Source of the DNA: a virus
IMG/VR virus record: IMGVR_UViG_3300023202_000137
Coordinates: 26,758 to 90,757 of that record
Length of the DNA: 64,000 nt
Direction: 5' to 3' (one strand)
In this document: positions 59,088 to 64,000 of the stretch, piece by piece
How the letters are laid out: each line of letters begins with the position of its first letter
Position numbering within the stretch: the first letter of the stretch is position 1
The notes under the pieces: generated by a model
What the model was told of the DNA's origin: nothing
What the model saw: only the letters and a program-made list of their open reading frames with translations
The model's database searches: none
Program-made: the position numbers and the translations under genes

Positions 59088-59337
59088 CCTCTCGCAGCGG
59101 TTCTTCTGTTGGTGCGTTGCTCCCCTTCACGTCTCCGCACAGAGGACAGTTGAGAACGATCCCGTCCCTCGTGATCGTCACCGCCCCTTGGCATTCGTGG
59201 CTCCCCTTCTTCTTGGCGCAGTGCATTCGGCGGATGGTCTGATACGTGTACGTCTCTTTGGGGGTGAGAACCTTGTCGATGCGCGACACTACAGCCGCAC
59301 CCTTTGCGAGCGCCCGCTCAACGAATGTCTTCGCCAT
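59080..59337 (-). CDS. small zinc-ribbon protein
   Basis: An 85-residue protein starting MAKTFVERALAKG; HCAKKKGSHECQGAVTITRD and CPLCGD supply a probable zinc site. Role unknown. It overlaps the previous gene by 20 bases. Confidence 0.68.
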   Translation of the reverse strand: MAKTFVERALAKGAAVVSRIDKVLTPKETYTYQTIRRMHCAKKKGSHECQGAVTITRDGIVLNCPLCGDVKGSNAPTEEPLREDD

Positions 59338-59527
59338 CTTTGAACCCCGGAAGAAACTGCACGCCGAACGTATGGACAACGGCAGGTCGCCACACAAAGC
59401 CGCAGTGCTGGCATGCGTGGGTGTGGTGTTGCTGAGTTGCGAAGTCTCCCTGGTCGATGTGGCGCTCCCCGCAGCTCGGGCAGTGGAGGATCATGGGAAT
59501 GGCATCGGGGCTCGAATCGCCCTGCAT
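59318..59527 (-). CDS. small zinc-ribbon protein of common phage type
   Basis: A 69-residue protein: ILHCPSCGERHIDQGDFATQ, then HTHACQHCGFVWRPAVVHTF. CPSC and CQHC form a zinc ribbon that is very common in phages and mobile elements. The ATG at 59527 is preferred over 59602 because it avoids a long overlap and matches family length. Confidence 0.78.
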   Translation of the reverse strand: MQGDSSPDAIPMILHCPSCGERHIDQGDFATQQHHTHACQHCGFVWRPAVVHTFGVQFLPGFKDGEDIR

Positions 59528-59538
59528 CTCTGCCAGCG

Positions 59539-59688
59539 TCAGCTTTTCAAGCGCAATCTCCAGTCGGTCGAATGGCCCCGCTGTTGATGTGTCGCAACGC
59601 ATCGCCGCAGATACGCAGTCACCTCCTCACCTAGCCCGTCGCGTTCGCGTTGCTTGGTTGCAGTGAAAACTTTTACGGTGTCAAACAT
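59539..59688 (-). CDS. conserved short phage protein
   Basis: A 49-residue protein starting MFDTVKVFTATKQRERDGLG, with AGGAG upstream of ATG 59688. This start sequence is recurrent among phage and rhizobial mobile-element proteins of unknown role. Confidence 0.7.
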   Translation of the reverse strand: MFDTVKVFTATKQRERDGLGEEVTAYLRRCVATHQQRGHSTDWRLRLKS

Positions 59689-60191
59689 AAGATCTCCTGT
59701 TTGTGAAAATGAAAATGCGTCAGCCAGGCATCGAGCACTTGCCCGACCGGCCATGGCTCACGAGCAATGATTTCCCATTCCCAATGCTCATCGTACTCAC
59801 CCCAGTAATCGACAGACCAATCGTACTCGGCCTCCACCTGAAACGGCTGCTCAGGGGCGATGCCATTCTGCAGCATGAAGGTTTCCGGGTCGTAGTCTTT
59901 GCGCCAATCGTCGAGGTTGAGAATGCTGCTGAGCCCGTACGCCTCCATCGCAAAGGTTAAGAGGTGGTCGGGGTGCGGGGGGTCGCTATCCAATTCCAAG
60001 CACAGCTCCCCTTCGTACCACTCGAAGCGAAGCCAGACCCTGCAGGTGCAGCGACCGAAGCCCCTGCTCCTGCGCACTGGCTGCGGGTAGAACGAGGTTG
60101 GTGTTGCAAAGAACCTAGGCCCCTTGCGCGCCTCTTCCTCCATACGATCGAATTCACTCTGTTCGGTTATTTTCTCGGTTATGTCAGGCAT
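59673..60191 (-). CDS. hypothetical protein rich in Trp and acidic residues
   Basis: A 172-residue protein (RCTCRVWLRFEWYEGELCLE, VEAEYDWSVDYWGEYDEHWE). Not recognised. It overlaps the short conserved gene by 16 bases. Confidence 0.65.
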   Translation of the reverse strand: MPDITEKITEQSEFDRMEEEARKGPRFFATPTSFYPQPVRRSRGFGRCTCRVWLRFEWYEGELCLELDSDPPHPDHLLTFAMEAYGLSSILNLDDWRKDYDPETFMLQNGIAPEQPFQVEAEYDWSVDYWGEYDEHWEWEIIAREPWPVGQVLDAWLTHFHFHKQEILCLTP

Positions 60192-60207
60192 GGTACGTGC
60201 TCGGCCT

Positions 60208-60432
60208 CTACCAATCTTGCTCCGCTACTCTCTCGATAAGTTCGATCTCGCCATCTGGCTTCCGGCGCGCTCGGAAATATGCCTTGGGCGCCGACCCCAC
60301 CTCCGCTCGAAGGTCCTGCGGTGCATCCACCAAGGTTTCCCACTCCCGGCTATGGTCGTAGATCAACCACGCTGCCCTGTCGTCCCCTTGCGGATACAGC
60401 GGTTGCTGCACCTTCACTATTCGAGTGCTCAT
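60208..60432 (-). CDS. conserved hypothetical small protein
   Basis: A 74-residue protein (RIVKVQQPLYPQGDDRAAWL, IYDHSREWE). Similar short proteins with 'IVKVQ' starts occur in phages; function unknown. Confidence 0.65.
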   Translation of the reverse strand: MSTRIVKVQQPLYPQGDDRAAWLIYDHSREWETLVDAPQDLRAEVGSAPKAYFRARRKPDGEIELIERVAEQDW

Positions 60433-60435
60433 CTT

Positions 60436-60780
60436 TCACGTCCGTCCCTTGTGGTGCTGCAGAAATTCTCCCGCTGACCCAAACACCGATTCCAGGTCGG
60501 CCTCTTTCACGCGGCGGATGCGCGGGTCCCGAGGCAGCTTGCAGACATTTCGCCTGTACTGCGCGAGCCCGTAGCATTGATGAAACTCTCCGGAGGGGTA
60601 CTTGGTGGTGTGGCACTCCGCAGTCCCATCCTCGTGGGCAAGAACAATCCACTGGTCGGCTGTCAGTCCACCAAGCCAGCCAGGAAGAGCGCGCCGCGCC
60701 CACGGACAATCGCTGCACGGGGCTCGCAAGTCTGTTTTACGAGTGCGTGCTTCTGCTGCGATGATTACTTGCTTACCCAT
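60436..60780 (-). CDS. DUF6283-like cysteine protein
   Basis: A 114-residue protein with PCSDCPWARRALPGWLGGLT, then AECHTTKYPSGEFHQCYGLA and RRNVCKLPRD, the Cys/His pattern of the DUF6283 family (probable metal binding, role unknown). It overlaps the winged-helix gene by 8 bases. Confidence 0.75.
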   Translation of the reverse strand: MGKQVIIAAEARTRKTDLRAPCSDCPWARRALPGWLGGLTADQWIVLAHEDGTAECHTTKYPSGEFHQCYGLAQYRRNVCKLPRDPRIRRVKEADLESVFGSAGEFLQHHKGRT

Positions 60781-61108
60781 TCTTCACCCACACAGTGGCC
60801 TTGCGACCTGTTGCAGTTTTGCGCGTCGTTCCTGAATCCTTGATGAACCCTGCAGACTCTAGCTCCCGTCGCCGTGGCCGCTCGGTGTTCCCTTCCATCC
60901 CTAGCCGGTCTTGGATTTCTTGGTCGGTCAGTCCGTGGGGGCCAGCGGCTTCAATTGCATCGAGCACTTTTCGTCGAAGCGTTGCAGCGTTTGGTTTGAT
61001 GGCCTTGGCAGCGTCGATGGATGTTTTACGATCTTGATGGGGTGGGGTGCCGCCGTAGTAGCTGCCGTACTCCCCGAACCCGAACCCCAGTTGCCTCTCC
61101 TTTGTCAT
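60773..61108 (-). CDS. winged-helix DNA-binding protein
   Basis: A 111-residue protein. TLRRKVLDAIEAAGPHGLTD, QEIQDRLGMEGNTERPRRRE and LESAGFIKDSG are a winged helix. The N-terminus (MTKERQLGFGFGEYG) is Gly-rich. Probable transcription regulator. ATG 61108 overlaps the previous stop (ATGA) and follows AGGGAC. Confidence 0.8.
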   Translation of the reverse strand: MTKERQLGFGFGEYGSYYGGTPPHQDRKTSIDAAKAIKPNAATLRRKVLDAIEAAGPHGLTDQEIQDRLGMEGNTERPRRRELESAGFIKDSGTTRKTATGRKATVWVKNG

Positions 61109-61509
61109 CGCCGTCCCTTGGCGGGTGCGTTCAGACCCACGCGACCTGAACGCACCCTTCCCGTTGGTAGACATTTAGAGGGGTCCGTCTTGAACGGGTG
61201 AAGCCATCCAGACCCACAATCGGCCCACCACTCCGAACCCCGGGGGTGAACCCGGTTTGCCGTTGGCGTCTGCCTCGTGTCAGGCACGGCCCGGTCCTGC
61301 AGCACCCTATGCTTGGGGACCCATGCTGAAGGCCACCCCCTCGCTTGGTGGGCTGGAGCGTAGAGCTTTGCCGCCGCTCGGACGGCAGCCTCGACCACAG
61401 ACCCCTCGGGGCTTTCGACCCCGCGCTCAGTTTTGAGTAAAGCCAGGGTTGCACGCCCTTTCTCTCCTCCTGGTCTGCTCCCAACCGGTGCATCAGTTGT
61501 TGCCCTCAA
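61105..61509 (-). CDS. hypothetical protein, TTG start
   Basis: A 134-residue frame starting at TTG. The segment VVEAAVRAAAKLYAPAHQAR is plausible protein; the rest is Arg/Gly-rich. A different frame over the same DNA (61131-61493) is open too. The coupling of its stop to the next start favours this frame. Moderate support only. Confidence 0.5.
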   Translation of the reverse strand: MRATTDAPVGSRPGGEKGRATLALLKTERGVESPEGSVVEAAVRAAAKLYAPAHQARGWPSAWVPKHRVLQDRAVPDTRQTPTANRVHPRGSEWWADCGSGWLHPFKTDPSKCLPTGRVRSGRVGLNAPAKGRR

Positions 61510-61753
61510 TTCCGCTCGCTTCTTCTGCAGGGGTGTCGTCGGTTAGTTGGTCATCGGGTTCATCCCACGTGAATGTCACGATGCCATCGAGGGCTAGCGT
61601 CTGCAGTGGGTGCCCCTCTTCTCTGTCTCCTCGATCTCCGTACTCGATGTCGCACTCTTTGAACATCGGCAGGCCCTTCACCTGCCCAGCCCCGGTGGTG
61701 AGCAGCTCGAACACAGTCATGGATACTTCGTGGGTGGTTTTCTTACTGGCCAT
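61493..61753 (-). CDS. hypothetical small protein
   Basis: An 86-residue protein (MTVFELLTTGAGQVKGLPMF) with an acidic C-terminal tail. Not recognised; part of the small-gene array. Confidence 0.65.
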   Translation of the reverse strand: MASKKTTHEVSMTVFELLTTGAGQVKGLPMFKECDIEYGDRGDREEGHPLQTLALDGIVTFTWDEPDDQLTDDTPAEEASGIEGNN

Positions 61754-61754
61754 T

Positions 61755-61976
61755 TCAACTCACTTTCTCGCGCTCCAAAACAAAGAGCCCGATGGCTGCA
61801 ATGCAGGGGCACACTTTTGTTTCCCCACGGTCTTTCTCATCACAGGTTTGGATTTGCTCCGCGAGATATTTGAGGGAGCCGTGGAGCTTCTTGTAGGCCT
61901 GCTCACCCTCACGCTCGACGAGGGCTCGGCAGGCGTCGTCGAACTGCTCGACCATGATGTCCTGCACCGTTTTCAA
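61755..61976 (-). CDS. hypothetical small Cys-containing protein
   Basis: A 73-residue helical protein starting at TTG that overlaps the preceding stop (TTGA). VCPCIAAIGLFVLE near the C-terminus may be a short membrane or metal-binding segment. Unknown role. Confidence 0.6.
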   Translation of the reverse strand: MKTVQDIMVEQFDDACRALVEREGEQAYKKLHGSLKYLAEQIQTCDEKDRGETKVCPCIAAIGLFVLEREKVS

Positions 61977-62185
61977 AATGCCACCTCGGGCCGAATCGAA
62001 ACAACGTTGGCCGCCTTCGGTCGAATGATGAGCGACCCGGTGCTACCCAGAACCACAAGCGCCCCATCCTCCTGGTAAAGCTCCAGCCTTTGCTCTGGCC
62101 CCAACTGAATTCGAAACCGCTCCCCCTCCACAGGTCGCGCGACCGGCTGGCCGAGATCATCGAGGTCCATTCGAGTGACGTGCAT
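61973..62185 (-). CDS. hypothetical small beta-rich protein
   Basis: A 70-residue protein (RFRIQLGPEQRLELYQEDGA, LVVLGSTGSLIIRP). Beta-strand-rich, no family recognised; overlaps the next gene by 4 bases. Confidence 0.65.
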   Translation of the reverse strand: MHVTRMDLDDLGQPVARPVEGERFRIQLGPEQRLELYQEDGALVVLGSTGSLIIRPKAANVVSIRPEVAF

Positions 62186-62260
62186 GCTGCCCCCTGTTCA
62201 AAAACGTTCACTGGGTTGTGAATGTTTCGAGAACCTATCTACGCGGTGGCATGCGTAGGG

Positions 62261-62746
62261 TCAAGCGGAAACTCGCCGACGTTTGAGTAAGTCGCGGACT
62301 TCTTCGAGTGCTCGTTTTCCGTCTTCGATATCCGACTTCGAGAAGTCTGCTGGCAGGGGCTCAATGCCCTTGAAGGCGAGCCAGTATGCCACGGCATAGG
62401 GTCGGACCAGCGGGGCTTTGAGGGAGGCCTTAGAGAGCACGAGGGCGCATTCTACATCGGTGGGATGACTGGTGCCTTTCAAGATCTGTGCGAGCTTCTC
62501 CCGGACCCATGCCCGATAAACCTTAGCTGAAAGGTCGAGCAGAAAGACGGGAGGCCTGAGAGACCCCATCACGTCCTCGGGGAGCCCTGCGACCCCTTCG
62601 ACTTCCTCACAGGCCACCTCATGCAGAATACTCGTCCGCTCGATGAGCTGGGCCACGCTGGCGAGGCGCTTACCGAGTACGGCATCCACAGCAGCTACGC
62701 GCTCCACTATCTCCCGGGATACAAGTCCATCACCCTGTCTGGTCAT
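62261..62746 (-). CDS. hypothetical helical protein
   Basis: A 161-residue protein, all helical by composition (AAVDAVLGKRLASVAQLIER, FLLDLSAKVYRAWVREKLAQ). Not recognised. First gene of the leftward operon after the structured region at 62747-63618. Confidence 0.68.
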   Translation of the reverse strand: MTRQGDGLVSREIVERVAAVDAVLGKRLASVAQLIERTSILHEVACEEVEGVAGLPEDVMGSLRPPVFLLDLSAKVYRAWVREKLAQILKGTSHPTDVECALVLSKASLKAPLVRPYAVAYWLAFKGIEPLPADFSKSDIEDGKRALEEVRDLLKRRRVSA

Positions 62747-63618
62747 CCATCCCCTTTACCAGCGGGTCGCGCGACCCGTCCAGAAAAAAACAGGGGTGGC
62801 GAGCCCCGGGGGGTGGTAAGCCCCGCACGCCAAATCTCCCGCTTCGGATGGTCGTGTTTGCCTTGTTGTGCGGCCTAGCTGGCCGCTGGGAGTCTATGGG
62901 AAAATGGGGCCCCGCAAGGCGGCGTCTTGCGGGGGATACTCCAGGCCCGGTGGTGTGGCGTCACCGAACCTGGAGTCAGAAACCTGGGGCAATCCGCGTC
63001 AACACCTTCGAGATTACCTGACAGGGGCGACAAAAAAAAGACGAACGGTCGTTTCTCAAGCCAAAACTCACCCCGCCAATTTGCAGGTTGGGGGACTCCC
63101 GGATATCCACGGTGGGCTGCGCTCTCGAATAGCTTGAGCCTAGAGTCTGCTGTTGGGTTGTACCCTGGGGGAGTAATGCCCGGTCCCCGCATCCTATGTC
63201 GGGCTCGCTCCGAAACCACGCGCAGCAGGTCCCTTTTTTTTTGGATTTTTACGGCGGGGGTGGTCGATCGAATTCGAGACCCTTTACTGAGCGCGTAAGC
63301 TGGGGGGTGGGCGCCCTAGCCCACAGGCCCCTACACCAGCCGAATTTTGCACCCCCCCCTCCCCTTTCGCGCGCGTGTCGTGTCCTGGGTGGTGGTGGGT
63401 GGAGGGGTAAAGATCTTTGCCGCTCCATACGAAACCTTATGATTGCGCGGGTGGCTGCATGGTTTGGCGTGCGAGTAGTGGGCAAGTGTGCAATCACGCG
63501 CATAGAACCCCCGAGAAATGAGAGACCCTAGTGCGCGGTCGGGTGCGTACGTAGCGTGCGCGTGTATGCCCTGCATGCCGTGCACGCTAGGTGCAGGGCG
63601 GTACTGCGTACGGTTTTT
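62747..63618. other. structured noncoding region
   Basis: An 872-base stretch without a convincing gene. It holds two adjacent hairpins (62910-62934, stem CCCCGCAAG/CTTGCGGGG; 62938-62976, outer stem ACTCCAGG/CCTGGAGT with an inner CGGTG/CACCG stem), an A8 tract at about 63031-63038, a T9 tract at 63234-63242, and a G-rich run at 63387-63407. Several short frames are open on both strands but lack Shine-Dalgarno sequences and coding character. Candidates are a structured RNA, a replication origin or a packaging site. Confidence 0.6.
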
Positions 63619-64000
63619 CTACTTGGCTAACGAGTCGAGTGTTTCCTTTGCAGCCTCTAGCACGTCTAGCATGGCCTGTTTCTTTTCGTCGAAGGTTCCT
63701 TTGATCACTTCAGCGCGCTGGGTTGCGTTGCCTGTCATCAGTTGGCGCTTGTCGGTGAAGATGCCGAACAGAATACCGAATTGGCTGGCGTTCTTGTCGT
63801 TGAGCGAGAGACGGCCAGACTCAACAGCAGAGCGAAACTCACGGGCCATTCCCATCAGCCCCGCGTCTACCTCGTCAACGATGAGCTGGCGGCGCTTTGT
63901 GCGGGCGCGCTCCAGGGCGGCGGGGGAATCCCTCAGCACACTGGCCACCGTACCAACCCCAACACCCAGTGCATTCGCGACCCCACGGTAATCGAGTTGC
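63619..64000 (-). CDS. HTH protein, possible small terminase (N-terminus off window)
   Basis: The frame is open to the window edge; 126 codons before the stop are visible. An HTH appears in YRGVANALGVGVGTVASVLR, then a basic helix, and 'FGILFGIFTDKRQLMTGNAT' followed by a coiled C-terminus. HTH plus helical oligomerisation segment is what small terminase subunits show, but other HTH families are possible. The large terminase is 62 kb away in this window, so the link holds only if the genome is circular or circularly permuted. Confidence 0.7.
   Translation of the reverse strand, partial: QLDYRGVANALGVGVGTVASVLRDSPAALERARTKRRQLIVDEVDAGLMGMAREFRSAVESGRLSLNDKNASQFGILFGIFTDKRQLMTGNATQRAEVIKGTFDEKKQAMLDVLEAAKETLDSLAK

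Noticed and set aside
61131-61493. 120-codon minus frame inside 61105-61509
   Set aside because: The competing frame has a coupled stop and more protein-like segments; this one is Arg/Gly/Ser-rich.
63387-63407. G-quadruplex
   Set aside because: The run supports only a two-tetrad arrangement with confidence, which is weak; noted within the structured gap.
62868-63531. three overlapping plus-strand frames in the structured gap
   Set aside because: No Shine-Dalgarno signals, Arg/Pro/Ser-rich shadow composition, and overlap with strong hairpins; treated as noncoding.
1-64000. tRNA genes, CRISPR arrays, integrase or insertion sequences
   Set aside because: None was recognised on reading both strands; short tRNA-like folds could be missed without a covariance search.

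Overview
The window is a 64 kb piece of a tailed double-stranded DNA phage (Caudoviricetes) with a contractile, Mu/P2/T4-like tail. The sheath, tube, baseplate J/V/gp25/gpD genes, tape measure, portal, capsid and terminase genes show this. Almost every gene lies on the minus strand, so transcription order runs from high to low coordinates. No integrase, tRNA gene, CRISPR array, insertion sequence or replication gene was recognised. The host cannot be named. The small zinc-ribbon, J-domain and DUF-type genes on the right resemble accessory genes I know from proteobacterial phages and mobile elements, which is only a weak hint.

Right part (64000 to about 50500): first an HTH protein that runs off the window edge, then about 0.87 kb of structured DNA without a convincing gene. 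After that comes a leftward string of small accessory genes: zinc-ribbon proteins, winged-helix and XRE regulators, a J-domain protein, a DUF7227-like protein, an ADP-ribosyltransferase-like protein, a decayed Gp37/Gp68 gene, a YkgJ cysteine-cluster protein, an MT-A70 adenine methyltransferase and a Nudix hydrolase. Two tandem 15-bp palindromes (57126-57164) and a clear terminator (54899-54943) divide this string. At 49572-50506 three small genes (one with an N-terminal membrane segment, at least two helical) lie on the opposite strand, at the border with the virion genes.

Head module (49511 to about 25000): two large beta-rich proteins, small proteins, the portal, a MuF-like minor head protein and a charged scaffold-like protein. 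Next is an unusual enzyme block: a LOG/SLOG-type nucleotide-binding protein, GTP cyclohydrolase IB (FolE2), a small membrane protein, a sulfite-oxidase-family molybdopterin enzyme, and a 1758-residue fusion. The fusion joins a DpdA/TGT-like barrel, a nucleotidyltransferase-like domain, a LigD-PE-like domain, a degenerate ATP-ligase-like domain and a C-terminal XkdF prohead protease. The scaffold, major capsid, connector and tail-completion genes follow.

Tail module (about 25000 to 3200): a 966-residue repeat protein, sheath, tube, a tail-assembly chaperone with a probable programmed -1 frameshift, tape measure, baseplate hub and wedge genes, a P2 gpI-like protein with a large adhesin-like N-terminus, and a fibre. 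Small membrane proteins and the terminase large subunit (cut off at position 1) finish the window.

The strongest candidate for an undescribed system is the block 32018-39698. Deazaguanine/pterin-type enzymes are placed inside the head operon, and one is covalently joined to the capsid protease. This suggests, as inference, nucleic-acid-modifying enzymes that are loaded into the procapsid, cut free during maturation and possibly injected with the DNA.
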